DNA of 64,000 nt from an uncultured Sulfitobacter sp. (GTDB lineage Bacteria; Pseudomonadota; Alphaproteobacteria; Rhodobacterales; Rhodobacteraceae): contig CAJXSZ010000001.1 in NCBI GenBank assembly GCA_913060815.1, forward strand, positions 369,645 through 433,644, written 5' to 3'. The first letter of the stretch is position 1, and every line of letters starts with the position of its first letter. Below, in pieces: positions 19,100 through 29,886 of the stretch. Below the pieces are notes generated by a model, which saw nothing but the letters and a program-made list of their open reading frames with translations, ran no database searches and was not told where the DNA came from. Position numbers and translations under genes: made by a program.

Positions 19100-19806
19100 C
19101 AAAAGACGTTCTGGACGACACGCTGCTGGCGCTTTTGCGCAGCGTGGATACACCGACGGTTTGTAATGCGATCGAGGTCGCACAGGGCAAGCGCGGGTTT
19201 GATGCGTTTACCCGTGGCACGATGCTGTGCTCGGACACCGATGGCGGTGCGATGGTGGGCTATGCGGTCACGGCCAAGATTGCCGCTGTCGAGCCACCGT
19301 CTGAGGCGCCCGACGTAATCCGCGCACGGCGCATGGCCTATTACAAAGCAATGGCAGAGGGGCCAAAGCCTTCGGTCGCCGTTGTTGAGGATCTCGATTA
19401 TCCCCACGCCATTGGTGCCTATTGGGGAGAGGTGAACACTACCATCCACAAGGGGTTCGGAATGTCTGGCGCGCTGACCAACGGGGTGATGCGCGATCTG
19501 GGCGATATGGCCGAGGGCTTTCCCGTGGTCGCAGGCTCCATCGGGCCGAGCCACGGGTTCGTGCATGTGCGCGAGATTGGCACGCCTGTGACGATTTTCG
19601 GCATGACTGTCGCGCAGGGTGATCTAATCCATGCCGACCGTCACGGCGCGGTTGTCATCCCGCCAGAGGTTGTCGGGCAACTGGGCGCTGCGATTGCCAA
19701 GATGCAGGAGACGGAGAAGCTGGTACTGGAGCCTGCGCGCACGGCAGGCTTTGACTTTGCAGCGTTCGAGAAAGCATGGGCTGCCTTTGAAAAATCGCGC
19801 ACCTAA
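19096..19806 (+). CDS. RraA-like / HMG-aldolase-family protein
   Basis: A 236-residue member of the RraA superfamily, which includes 4-hydroxy-4-methyl-2-oxoglutarate/oxaloacetate aldolases. VDTPTVCNAIE lies near the N-terminus, and GALTNGVMRDLGDM (about 126) is the family's central G-x-x-x-x-G-x-x-R-D motif. HADRHGAVVIPPEV (about 179) closes the active site. The Arg-Asp pair needed by the aldolases is present, so an enzymatic lyase role is more likely than RNase E regulation. As the last gene of the catabolic operon, it could cleave the final oxo-acid to central metabolites; this is inference. A strong hairpin follows. Confidence 0.82.
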   Translation: MTKDVLDDTLLALLRSVDTPTVCNAIEVAQGKRGFDAFTRGTMLCSDTDGGAMVGYAVTAKIAAVEPPSEAPDVIRARRMAYYKAMAEGPKPSVAVVEDLDYPHAIGAYWGEVNTTIHKGFGMSGALTNGVMRDLGDMAEGFPVVAGSIGPSHGFVHVREIGTPVTIFGMTVAQGDLIHADRHGAVVIPPEVVGQLGAAIAKMQETEKLVLEPARTAGFDFAAFEKAWAAFEKSRT

Positions 19807-19811
19807 GTGCG

Positions 19812-19841
19812 CGCACAGCCCCGCCGTGACAGGGCTGTGCG
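19812..19841. terminator. Bidirectional hairpin terminator
   Basis: CGCACAGCCC pairs exactly with GGGCTGTGCG (10-bp stem, 10-base loop) between the convergent RraA-like and aminotransferase genes. There is no long T-tract. Confidence 0.6.
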
Positions 19842-19848
19842 GAAGGAT

Positions 19849-21201
19849 CTAGGCTTGTGAAAGGCCGTGATCGATGTCGGACAGGACTTTGGCCACTTCC
19901 GCCTCTTCAATCACCAAAGCAGGCGAACAGATCAGGTTTGGTCCAGAAACGCGCACCATCGTGCCAGCGGCATAGGTTGCCTCATAAACGGCGTCGATGC
20001 GCTTTTTATCGAGCGGTGTCTTTTTGTCCTTGTCGCCAATAAGTTCCATCGCTGTCATCAGACCCACGCCGCCACGGACATCACCGATTATGTCGTGTTT
20101 CTCCATCAATGCTTTGAAGCCCTCGAACATCTGGGTGCCACGCGCGGCAGCATTGTCTTTGACGTTGAGGCGCTGTGTCTCCTTGAGACAGGCCACAGCC
20201 GCCGCCGCCCCCACGGGATGACCCGAATAGGTATAGCCCGAGCCGATGTTGGCCACGCCCGCAGTGTCGCCCTCGAAGGTCTCGGCCACGGCGTCTGAAA
20301 TCATCACCGCACCAAAAGGGAAGTAGCCGTTGGTGATGGCTTTGGCGGTAGATATCATATCGGGCTTGATTCCAAAGTGACGCCCGCCCGACCAGCTGCC
20401 AAGACGGCCAAAGGCGGTGATGACCTCGTCCAGCAGCAGCAGGATGCTGTGACGCGAACAGATTTCGCGCACGCCTTTGTGGAAACTCGGATGCGGCGGG
20501 ATCACACCGCCTGCACCCAGAACAGGCTCCATGATGAACGCCGCGATGGTGTTCGGACCTTGGAAAGCGATCTCGTCTTCGAGCGCTTGCAAACAGAGCT
20601 GGGCCAGCTTTTCGGGATCCGTTTCATTGAATGGATTGCGGTAGGTATAGGGGGCGGGCAGGTGGTGACATCCCGCCAGCAGCGGCTCGTATTGCGTGCG
20701 GAAGTTGGCGTTGCCGTTGATGGAGGCGCCGCCTGTATGCGTACCGTGATAGCCCTTCTTGAGCGATAGATATTTGGTGCGCCCCGCCTGACCACGCACC
20801 TTGTGATACTGCCGCGCGAGACGCAGCATGATCTCGACGCTGTCAGAGCCGCCAGAGGTAAAGAAAGAGCGCGACAGCCCGTCAGGCTCGAAGAATTCAG
20901 CCAGCATGTAGCTGAGTTCAATCACCTGATCATTCGACGTGCCACGGAATGTGGCATAATAGGGCAAGTCGTCCAGCTGGCTTTTGATCGCCTCCTTCAC
21001 GGCCGCGTTCGAGAAGCCCAAGTTGACGTTCCACAGACCGCCCACCGCATCAATCGTTTCATGCCCGTCGATATCGGTGATGCGCACACCGCTGCCCTTG
21101 GTCACGATGCGCGGCGGGTTGGCGTGCATGTCGGCGGGGTGGGCCATCGGATGCCACATATGGCGCGCATTGTTGGCCTTGAGAAAATTTTCGTCTTTCA
21201 T
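19849..21201 (-). CDS. Class III (omega) aminotransferase, PLP-dependent
   Basis: A 450-residue fold-type I aminotransferase that moves an amino group from an omega-amine or amino acid to a keto acid such as pyruvate. Signatures: VDAVGGLWNVNLGFS, FFTSGGSDSVEIMLRLARQY (PLP phosphate region, about 112), SLKKGYHGTHTGG, LLLLDEVITAFGRLGSW (cofactor Asp, about 259), and the PLP-binding Lys in STAKAITNGYFPFGAV (about 288). Taurine:pyruvate, beta-alanine:pyruvate and putrescine aminotransferases share this layout, and I cannot choose between them. The gene overlaps the upstream iclR gene by 4 bp, so both are in one operon divergent from the Tct transporter. Confidence 0.88.
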   Translation of the reverse strand: MKDENFLKANNARHMWHPMAHPADMHANPPRIVTKGSGVRITDIDGHETIDAVGGLWNVNLGFSNAAVKEAIKSQLDDLPYYATFRGTSNDQVIELSYMLAEFFEPDGLSRSFFTSGGSDSVEIMLRLARQYHKVRGQAGRTKYLSLKKGYHGTHTGGASINGNANFRTQYEPLLAGCHHLPAPYTYRNPFNETDPEKLAQLCLQALEDEIAFQGPNTIAAFIMEPVLGAGGVIPPHPSFHKGVREICSRHSILLLLDEVITAFGRLGSWSGGRHFGIKPDMISTAKAITNGYFPFGAVMISDAVAETFEGDTAGVANIGSGYTYSGHPVGAAAAVACLKETQRLNVKDNAAARGTQMFEGFKALMEKHDIIGDVRGGVGLMTAMELIGDKDKKTPLDKKRIDAVYEATYAAGTMVRVSGPNLICSPALVIEEAEVAKVLSDIDHGLSQA

Positions 21202-22004
21202 TTCAGGTGCTCCTGCAAAGGGGATTGATGAGGGGCGGCGGGTTGGATGCCACCCAATTCGCGGGTGAGCTTTTGACCAGCTGTCAAAAGCGCTGTTTCA
21301 ATTTTGCGTGCCAGTGCCCCGTCAAATCGTGATGCGACGGCGGCCACTGCGATGGCCCCTGCTGGTCTGCCATTCGCACCGAAAAAGGCGACAGAGGTAC
21401 CGATGACATCAGCTTCATAAGACTGGTTTGCACGGGCAAAACCTTGGGTGAGAGTCTGCGCGAGTGCGGCACGAAATGCAGGTTCCGAGGGCAGGGTGTT
21501 CTGAGTGAATTGCTCCAGATCCGATGCGGCAATCATCGCGGCGCTTTCGCTGGCTGGCAGATGGGCGGCAATCGCAAGACCTGATGCAGTGGCGTGCACG
21601 GGCAGATCGATGGAGGGGTCCATAAAGACGCGGGTTGCGCGGTCGGGTTCCGCGACCGACACGTTCATCAGGCGACCAGAGGACAAAAGCGTTGCATGGG
21701 CCGTCTCTTGGGTCAGGTCCCGCAAGGCCTCCACATGCGGTTGCAGGATCGCCATCAGGGGGAAGCTCTGTTCGCGGATGCGTGCAAGGTTAATCGGGGC
21801 CAGCCCGAGGTGATAGTGCTTGGTGCGTGCATCCTGCTCGACAAAGCCGTTACGCTCGAGCGCCGTCAGACAGCGTAGTGTCGTCGTCTTATCGAATCCT
21901 GCCAGCCGCGCAAGCTCGCTCAGCCCCAGTGTGGGATTCTGGACCGTGAAATGGCGCAGCAGCGACAGGGCTTTGTCGACAGTGCTCATAACGGGTTTCG
22001 ACAT
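21198..22004 (-). CDS. IclR-family transcriptional regulator (tct/aminotransferase locus)
   Basis: A 268-residue IclR-type regulator. The N-terminal winged helix reads LSELARLAGFDKTTTLRCLTALERNGFV (about 24-51) and the effector domain includes HATASGLAIAAHLP and QSYEADVIGTSVAFFGANGRPAGAIAVAA. It sits directly upstream of the aminotransferase (4-bp overlap) and divergent from tctC. A phased TACCGACG repeat in the intergenic region is a plausible binding site. The inducer is likely the acid carried by the Tct system. Confidence 0.9.
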   Translation of the reverse strand: MSKPVMSTVDKALSLLRHFTVQNPTLGLSELARLAGFDKTTTLRCLTALERNGFVEQDARTKHYHLGLAPINLARIREQSFPLMAILQPHVEALRDLTQETAHATLLSSGRLMNVSVAEPDRATRVFMDPSIDLPVHATASGLAIAAHLPASESAAMIAASDLEQFTQNTLPSEPAFRAALAQTLTQGFARANQSYEADVIGTSVAFFGANGRPAGAIAVAAVASRFDGALARKIETALLTAGQKLTRELGGIQPAAPHQSPLQEHLK

Positions 22005-22042
22005 GGGGCGGGGGCTCCTCGTGGTGCGGGTTCACAGTAATG

Positions 22043-22109
22043 TTGACAGAACAAAAGGTGCAGTGCAAACTATATGTACCGACGGTAACAATAGCGTACC
22101 GACGTGGTC
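22043..22109 (+). promoter_or_regulatory. Candidate tctC promoter with two IclR-type sites
   Basis: TTGACA at 22043-22048 is a good -35 hexamer; the -10 is not clear. Downstream, the palindrome TACCGACGGTA (22077-22087) is followed by an imperfect copy TACCGACGTGGTC (22097-22109). The two copies are 20 bp apart, two helical turns, as expected for a dimer or tetramer binding one face. The adjacent IclR regulator is the natural candidate. Confidence 0.45.
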
Positions 22110-22167
22110 AAGACACGATCTGCTCGACAATTTCACGGGGGCGAAGACCTCCATCAGGGAGAATGAA

Positions 22168-23115
22168 ATGAAGACCATCACCAAGGCCGTATTGGCCGCC
22201 AGCACGGCGCTTGCCCTGCTTGCCGCACCTATCGCGGCTGTCGCCGAATACCCCGAAAAGCCGGTTTCATTTGTGGTGCCTTGGCCTCCGGGTGACCTCG
22301 AGGATGTGCTGACGCGCATGATTGCCGAAGACTTCCAGATTAAATACGGCGTGCCAGCGGCTGTGGTGAACAAGCCCGGCGGCGGCGGTGGCCCGTTCCC
22401 GGGGGCTGTTGAAGTGGCCAATGCGCCTGCGGATGGCTACACAGTCGGTTCCTTCATTATCGCGGTGCCTGTTGTCGGCCCGAACATCGGCATTCCAGAG
22501 TTGAGCCCCGATCCGTTCGAACCGCTTGGCACATTCCTGACGTATCCCTTCGTGATCGTGGCAGGGGCCGATGCGCCCTATGACGATATGGCAGGACTGG
22601 CTGCGCATGCGAAAGAAAACGATGTGGTGCTCGGCCACTTTGGCGCGCCGTTGGTTCCAACGCAGGTGACCAAGGCGCTCGCCAAAAAGATGGAGTTCTC
22701 CTACGCTTCGGACGCTGCATTCGATGCGCTTGACTGCAACACGCTGGCTTCTGGCGATGTGGATGTGATCAACACCACGCTGCAACTGGTGCTGCCGTGC
22801 TTGGACGATGTCAAAGTGCTGGCCTCCATCGGTGGCGAGCGGATCAGCCTGACACCTGATGCACCCACCGTGGCCGAGCTTGCGCCCGAGTTGAACGTAT
22901 CGCTCTGGAACGGCTTGTTTGTGCACAAGGACACGCCTGCGGATGTGCGTGAAAAGATCATCGAAGTTGCCTCGGAGACAGTGATGTCCGAGCGCGCCCA
23001 AGCGCTGGCCGCCGAGACTGGCGCGCTGGTCTACTGGATCAATGCCGAAGACAGCAAAGCGCTGATCGCCAAGGATATCAAGACAATGGGTGCCATCGGC
23101 GCCATGCTTGAGTAA
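22168..23115 (+). CDS. tctC: Tripartite tricarboxylate transporter receptor (TctC family)
   Basis: A 315-residue periplasmic binding protein of a TctABC transporter, which delivers a carboxylate to the TctAB membrane complex. Sec signal peptide MKTITKAVLAASTALALLAAPIAAVA (about 1-26). The mature part starts YPEKPVSFVVPWPPGD and has VVNKPGGGGGP with ADGYTVG, the usual TctC/Bug carboxylate-pocket loops. The ORF track begins at 21820, inside the antisense iclR gene; ATG 22168 gives the signal peptide and follows AGGGAGA. Two cysteines (DALDC, LPC) in the mature part may form a disulfide. The ligand is unknown. Confidence 0.9.
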   Translation: MKTITKAVLAASTALALLAAPIAAVAEYPEKPVSFVVPWPPGDLEDVLTRMIAEDFQIKYGVPAAVVNKPGGGGGPFPGAVEVANAPADGYTVGSFIIAVPVVGPNIGIPELSPDPFEPLGTFLTYPFVIVAGADAPYDDMAGLAAHAKENDVVLGHFGAPLVPTQVTKALAKKMEFSYASDAAFDALDCNTLASGDVDVINTTLQLVLPCLDDVKVLASIGGERISLTPDAPTVAELAPELNVSLWNGLFVHKDTPADVREKIIEVASETVMSERAQALAAETGALVYWINAEDSKALIAKDIKTMGAIGAMLE

Positions 23116-23122
23116 ACTGGTC

Positions 23123-23152
23123 GCAGCGCTGCCCTTGGCGGGGAGGCGCTGC
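23123..23152 (+). terminator. Intergenic hairpin after tctC (probable attenuator)
   Basis: GCAGCGC (23123) pairs with GCGCTGC (23146), with an inner GCCC/GGG pairing. It lies between tctC and tctB inside the operon. Such hairpins often stabilise the receptor mRNA and lower membrane-subunit expression. Confidence 0.4.
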
Positions 23153-23193
23153 ATCCGCGCGCTTTGGGCCATTTCACAAAAGGGCACGCCACC

Positions 23194-23733
23194 ATGACCC
23201 GCCTCAAAGGGCTGCAAGAGCTTTTTAAACGCTATAGGCGCCCCGGTGATATTGTTTTCGCTTGGGTTTTCCTGCTCTTCTCGCTGTTTCTGCTAAGCCA
23301 GCTTGGCACCCAAGCGCCGTGGAAATCAGGAGGCAAGACGTTCACCCAGCCTGCCTTCTGGCCGACAATCTCCATCATAATTATGGCAGGGTTTGCCGCC
23401 CTCCATCTGCTCTCATCCGCCTTGTCCCCACGTATCCTGGGGCGCTGGGCCGAGGTATGGGCGTGGGTCCGCTCGGTCGAATACGCTGGCTGGTTCATGG
23501 CGTACGTCTTTATTGTGCCGCAGCTGGGCTATCTGGGCACAACGATCATCTTCGCGGTGCTGTTGGCCTTGCGCGCAGGCTACCGCGATAGGCGAACCTT
23601 TCTTGCGATGGCCCTGACAGGCATCGCAATTGTAGTTTTGTTCAAGTCGCTATTGCAGGTCAAAATACCGGGGGGGGCGATTTACGAATTCCTGCCCACC
23701 GCGCTGCGCTCCTTCATGCTGACCTATTTCTGA
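23194..23733 (+). CDS. tctB: Tripartite tricarboxylate transporter small membrane subunit (TctB)
   Basis: A 179-residue inner-membrane protein with about four or five hydrophobic segments (for example VFAWVFLLFSLFLLSQL, FWPTISIIIMAGFAALHLL and WFMAYVFIVPQLGYLGTTIIF). It has the low complexity and small size typical of TctB. ATG 23194 follows AAAAGGG; the ORF track start is a TTG further upstream. It lies between tctC and tctA, which fixes the assignment despite weak sequence conservation in the family. Confidence 0.85.
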   Translation: MTRLKGLQELFKRYRRPGDIVFAWVFLLFSLFLLSQLGTQAPWKSGGKTFTQPAFWPTISIIIMAGFAALHLLSSALSPRILGRWAEVWAWVRSVEYAGWFMAYVFIVPQLGYLGTTIIFAVLLALRAGYRDRRTFLAMALTGIAIVVLFKSLLQVKIPGGAIYEFLPTALRSFMLTYF

Positions 23734-23745
23734 AAGACCTGACTG

Positions 23746-25266
23746 ATGGATGTACTCACCTCTGCTGTGACGTTGTTGATGGACTGGCAGGTGCTGCTGG
23801 CGCTGCTGATCGGCTCCATCGGCGGGGTGATCATCGGTGCGATCCCCGGAGTGGGGGCGGCGGTGGCCATTGCGATCCTGCTGCCAGCGACTTTTGCCCT
23901 GCCGCCCTTGGTCGGTCTGGTGATGCTGCTGGGGATCTACGGCTCTAGCATGTATGGGGGCGCGCTGCCTGCGGTGTTGATCAACACACCGGGCACGGCG
24001 GTGAACGCGCTGACGACGTACGACGGCTACCCGATGACGCAAAGGGGCGAGGCGCGACGCGCTGTGGCACTTGCCTATTCCGCCTCTTTCTTTGGGGGCA
24101 TCTTCTCGATCCTGTGTCTGATGCTGCTGGCCCCGCTGCTGGCCAAGATTGCTCCGCATTTCGGCTCTCGCGAGATTTTTCTTGCGGCTCTTCTGGGCAT
24201 CATCCTTGTGGTGCTGGCCCACCGCGGCCAGATTTTCGCTGCGGGTATGCTCGCCGCGTTCGGGATCTTCCTGCAAACCGTAGGGCTTGAGCCGATCACC
24301 TACTCGCGCCAGTTCACCTTTGGCCAGACGTGGCTCACCTCTGGCGTTGATCTGATTGTTGTTGTGCTGGGCCTCTTCGCGCTGAGCCAAGCATTCTTGC
24401 TCCTCACCCAACCCGACGAAAGTCCTGAGATGGTTTCGATTGAAGGCTCCATGCTATCGGGGCTCAAGGAGTTATGGCTTTATAAACGCGTGGCGACTGT
24501 CGCATCGAGCCTTGGAGTCTTGATGGGCATGATCCCCGGTGTGGGAGAGTTCACGGCACAATTCATGTCCTACACCTATGCGCAGAAGACCTCAAAAACG
24601 CCCGAGTTGTTTGGCAAGGGGGCGCCCGAAGGGTTGATTGCTTCGGAGGCGGCCAACAACGCCGTACCGGGTGCGGCGATGATCCCTTTGCTGGCGCTCG
24701 GCATTCCGGGGGAGGCGCTCACGGCGATGATGCTTTCTGTCTTCTATGTGCACAACGTGATCCCCGGCCCGCAGTTGTTCCAGAACGACATGCCGTTTGT
24801 CATGGCGCTCTATCTGGCGTTGTTGGTGCTCAATATGATTGTGCTGGCGTTTCTCATGGTGTCCACCAACCGCCTGACCAAAATGATCGAACTGCCCACG
24901 CGGCTCATTGGTGTGACGATCCTGTTGCTGGGTTTTGTGGGCGTCTACAGCTTGCGCAATTCTATCACGGATTGCGCCATCGCGGCGGGGTTTGGCGTGT
25001 TTGGCGTTATCCTGAAACGGCTCAACCTGCCTATCGTGCCGATTATCCTCGGCATGGTGCTCGGCGGAATCATGGAGACCAAGCTGCGTTCGGCCATGCC
25101 ACGGGTGAAGGACCCGCTGGACATGATTGAACGCCCGATTGCGATGATAATCTTCGTCATGATTCTGCTGGTGATCGCCCTGCATATCCGCACGCTGGTA
25201 AAGGAGGCGCGCAATCCACCGCGCGATGTGGACACTGATATTCATCCTACGCAACAGGGCCAGTAA
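23746..25266 (+). CDS. tctA: Tripartite tricarboxylate transporter large permease (TctA)
   Basis: A 506-residue integral membrane protein with about 12 hydrophobic segments that forms the ion-coupled channel of the Tct system. The duplicated TctA motif is clear: GVIIGAIPGVGAAVAIAILLP in the first half (about 27-47) and MGMIPGVGEFTAQFMSY in the second (about 260). PGTAVNALTTYDGYPM and NNAVPGAAMIPLLALGIPG complete the paired substrate loops. It starts 12 bp after tctB and ends 12 bp before the UPF0261 gene, so all four are probably co-transcribed. Confidence 0.95.
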   Translation: MDVLTSAVTLLMDWQVLLALLIGSIGGVIIGAIPGVGAAVAIAILLPATFALPPLVGLVMLLGIYGSSMYGGALPAVLINTPGTAVNALTTYDGYPMTQRGEARRAVALAYSASFFGGIFSILCLMLLAPLLAKIAPHFGSREIFLAALLGIILVVLAHRGQIFAAGMLAAFGIFLQTVGLEPITYSRQFTFGQTWLTSGVDLIVVVLGLFALSQAFLLLTQPDESPEMVSIEGSMLSGLKELWLYKRVATVASSLGVLMGMIPGVGEFTAQFMSYTYAQKTSKTPELFGKGAPEGLIASEAANNAVPGAAMIPLLALGIPGEALTAMMLSVFYVHNVIPGPQLFQNDMPFVMALYLALLVLNMIVLAFLMVSTNRLTKMIELPTRLIGVTILLLGFVGVYSLRNSITDCAIAAGFGVFGVILKRLNLPIVPIILGMVLGGIMETKLRSAMPRVKDPLDMIERPIAMIIFVMILLVIALHIRTLVKEARNPPRDVDTDIHPTQQGQ

Positions 25267-25278
25267 GGGAGCACACCC

Positions 25279-26514
25279 ATGAGCAAAACCATACTCGTCA
25301 TCGGCACCTATGACACCAAGGACGAAGAGCTGCATTATGTCGCCGAGCGGATCGAGGCGATGGGGGGCAGCGTTGTCTCGATGGATGTGAGCGTGCTGGG
25401 CGATCCGTCAAAGCCCGCCGATTGGTCCAAGCATCAGGTGGCCGAAGCCGGCGGTTCCAGCATTAAGGCCGCCATCGACAGCGGCGACGAGAATACGGCC
25501 ATGCAGATCATGGCGCGGGGCGCGGCGCTCCTCACTGCGCAATTGCACAGTGACGGCGCGATTGACGGCATGATTGCCCTTGGCGGGACGATGGGCACCG
25601 ATCTGGCGCTCGATTGTGCGCAGGCCCTGCCGATGGGCGTGCCAAAATATGTCGTCTCCACCGTAAGCTTTTCACCCATCATCCCGACAGAGCGCCTCAG
25701 CCCCGATATCCAGATGATCCTCTGGGCGGGCGGGCTTTATGGCCTCAACGCGATCTGCAAATCCTCGCTGTCCCAAGCGTCGGGGGCCGTGTTGGGCGCT
25801 GCCATGGCGGTGGAAGCGCCTGAGGCCACGCGGCCGATGATCGGGATGACTTCACTAGGGTCGTCCTGCCTCAAGTATATGAAGCTGCTGCGCGATCCGC
25901 TGATTGAACGGGGCTTTGACGTCGCTGTGTTTCACGCCACGGGCATGGGCGGTATGGCGTTCGAGGCGCTGGCCCGCCAAGGAAAATTCGCCGCTGTGAT
26001 GGATTTTTCACTCCAAGAGCTGAGCAATTTGGTCGGTGGCTCGGTTGTGCATTCAGGTCAGGACCGTTTGACGGGGGCAGGGGCCGCGGGTGTGCCTCAA
26101 ATTGTTGCCGCAGGCTGCGCCGACCTAATTGATTTTGCAGGCTGGCAGGAAATCCCAGCACAATATGGCGACCGCCCGCTACACGAGCATAACCGCCTGA
26201 TCAAATCCGCCGTTCTGTCAGCGCAGGAGCGGCGTGCGGTGGTTCAGGCGATGGCAGAACGTTTGGCAGAAGCAAAAGGCCCCGCTCATGTCCTGATGCC
26301 CACCCAAGGCATTGAGGAATGGGACAGGGAAGGCGAGCCGATGTATGATCCAGAAGCACTGGCGGCGATGGTGGACGAGATGGGCAAGGCCGTCAAAGCG
26401 CCAACCGAGCTGACGATGCTGGACTGTCACATCAATGATCAGGCCTTCGCGGATGCAGCGCTTAGGGTTCTGGACGGCTGGATCGCCGATGGCTCTGTCA
26501 AACCCATGCTTTAG
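25279..26514 (+). CDS. Tm-1-like ATP-binding domain protein (UPF0261)
   Basis: A 411-residue protein of the UPF0261/Tm-1-like family. The N-terminal half (TILVIGTYDTKDEELHYVAERI, GGTMGTDLALDCAQALPMGVPK) matches the ATP-binding fold of the plant resistance protein Tm-1; the rest completes the usual full-length UPF0261 architecture. Bacterial members often sit in catabolic operons beside transporters, and I know of no established reaction for them. Here it is the last gene of the tctCBA operon, so it probably handles the imported acid. Its 3' end overlaps the convergent LysR gene by 4 bp. Confidence 0.82.
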   Translation: MSKTILVIGTYDTKDEELHYVAERIEAMGGSVVSMDVSVLGDPSKPADWSKHQVAEAGGSSIKAAIDSGDENTAMQIMARGAALLTAQLHSDGAIDGMIALGGTMGTDLALDCAQALPMGVPKYVVSTVSFSPIIPTERLSPDIQMILWAGGLYGLNAICKSSLSQASGAVLGAAMAVEAPEATRPMIGMTSLGSSCLKYMKLLRDPLIERGFDVAVFHATGMGGMAFEALARQGKFAAVMDFSLQELSNLVGGSVVHSGQDRLTGAGAAGVPQIVAAGCADLIDFAGWQEIPAQYGDRPLHEHNRLIKSAVLSAQERRAVVQAMAERLAEAKGPAHVLMPTQGIEEWDREGEPMYDPEALAAMVDEMGKAVKAPTELTMLDCHINDQAFADAALRVLDGWIADGSVKPML

Positions 26515-27422
26515 GATGTGGCATGGGCGAGATGCTTTTTGCCTGCGTCCCGTACCAAGGCTGCAATCTCTTCTAATTGGACCGAAAGCGCGGAGGTCTT
26601 GCGCCAGATCATGCCAACAGTGCGTTTGGGGTGAGGCGCGCCCATTGGCGCCACGCTGACGCGTGCCGAGCGTGTCTCAACAGGAACAGCCATTTCGGGG
26701 ATAAGCGTCACTCCGATGCCAGCGCCCACCATCTGGACAAGCGTGCTGAGCGATGAGCCGTCCAGTCCCTCGCGCGGCAGGGCATTGCGCAGGGTGCAAA
26801 ACGACAACGCCTGATCGCGAAAGCAGTGTCCTTCCTCCAGCAACAAAAGTTGCATCTGGCTAAGCGCATTCATATCGGGCACGGGGCGTTCGGCATCGGC
26901 CTCGGGGCGCACCAGCACCATCGCTTCGTCAAAAAGTGCCACCTCCGTCAGTGCAGGCTCGGAGACGGGCAGGGCCACGATAGCGCAGTCAAGCTTGCCG
27001 TCGCCCAGCTCCTCGATGAGTTTGTGGGTCATTGTCTCGCGTACCAGCAGATCAATTTCGGGAAAGCGGGAGGTGATCTGCCCGATTATCGAAGGCAGCA
27101 GATAGGGCGCGATGGTGGGGATGACGCCAATGCGCAAACGGCTGAGCGCTGTGCCGCCCACGCTGCGCGCCAGATCGCCCAAGGCTTCTGCCTCCCGCAA
27201 GATTGTGTTTGCACGGGGGGCAAACTGCTCTCCGAAGGCTGTCAGCTGGACGTGGCGCGCAGAGCGCTCGAAAAGCTGATGGCCCACCGCCGCCTCAAGG
27301 GCTGCGATCTGTGCCGAGAGGGCAGGCTGGGAGATCGCGCAAAAATCGGCAGCGCGGCCAAAATGGCCCTGCCGCGCGACGGCTTCGAAATAGCGGAGCT
27401 GTTTAAGTGTGAAATTGATCAT
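26511..27422 (-). CDS. oxyR: LysR-family regulator, OxyR-like
   Basis: A 303-residue LysR-type regulator. The N-terminal HTH is FEAVARQGHFGRAADFCAISQPALSAQIAALEAAVGHQLFERS. Two cysteines in the effector domain, LLLEEGHCFRDQALSFCTLRN (about residues 199 and 208), match the peroxide-sensing pair of OxyR in position and context (GHCxxDQ...C). This and the divergent katG make OxyR the best call. It should sense hydrogen peroxide by disulfide formation and control katG across a 116-bp region. No separate dps or ahp genes are in view. Confidence 0.88.
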   Translation of the reverse strand: MINFTLKQLRYFEAVARQGHFGRAADFCAISQPALSAQIAALEAAVGHQLFERSARHVQLTAFGEQFAPRANTILREAEALGDLARSVGGTALSRLRIGVIPTIAPYLLPSIIGQITSRFPEIDLLVRETMTHKLIEELGDGKLDCAIVALPVSEPALTEVALFDEAMVLVRPEADAERPVPDMNALSQMQLLLLEEGHCFRDQALSFCTLRNALPREGLDGSSLSTLVQMVGAGIGVTLIPEMAVPVETRSARVSVAPMGAPHPKRTVGMIWRKTSALSVQLEEIAALVRDAGKKHLAHATS

Positions 27423-27431
27423 AGGCTTAAC

Positions 27432-27443
27432 TTATCATGATAA
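27432..27443. promoter_or_regulatory. Perfect palindrome in oxyR-katG intergenic region
   Basis: TTATCATGATAA is a perfect 12-bp palindrome 10 bp upstream of the oxyR-like start, flanked by AT-rich sequence. LysR-type regulators usually bind such sites between divergent genes, so it is a plausible OxyR site. It does not match the full enteric ATAGNTNNNANCTAT pattern. Confidence 0.4.
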
Positions 27444-27511
27444 TCAGAAAATCAAACTTAAACATATCGGCGGGCTTTGTTAGAACGATTGTAAGGGATG
27501 CGAATCCTTAA

Positions 27512-29758
<2,247 letters not shown>

Positions 29759-29777
29759 ACACATCGACGAATGAGAA

Positions 29778-29807
29778 AAGACGCGGCTCCTTTCGGGGCC
29801 GCGTCTT
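29778..29807. terminator. Strong terminator after katG
   Basis: AAGACGCGGCTCC / GGGGCCGCGTCTT form a 13-bp stem with loop TTTC, followed by GCGTTTCT. It lies between katG and the convergent phosphoesterase gene and can serve both strands. Confidence 0.8.
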
Positions 29808-29886
29808 GCGTTTCTATAGGTGGGAATTTGCCCTGCTAGATGCGACGGCAGAGGCGAAGATCTAGCAGGCCGATGCTCCGGAAAGC

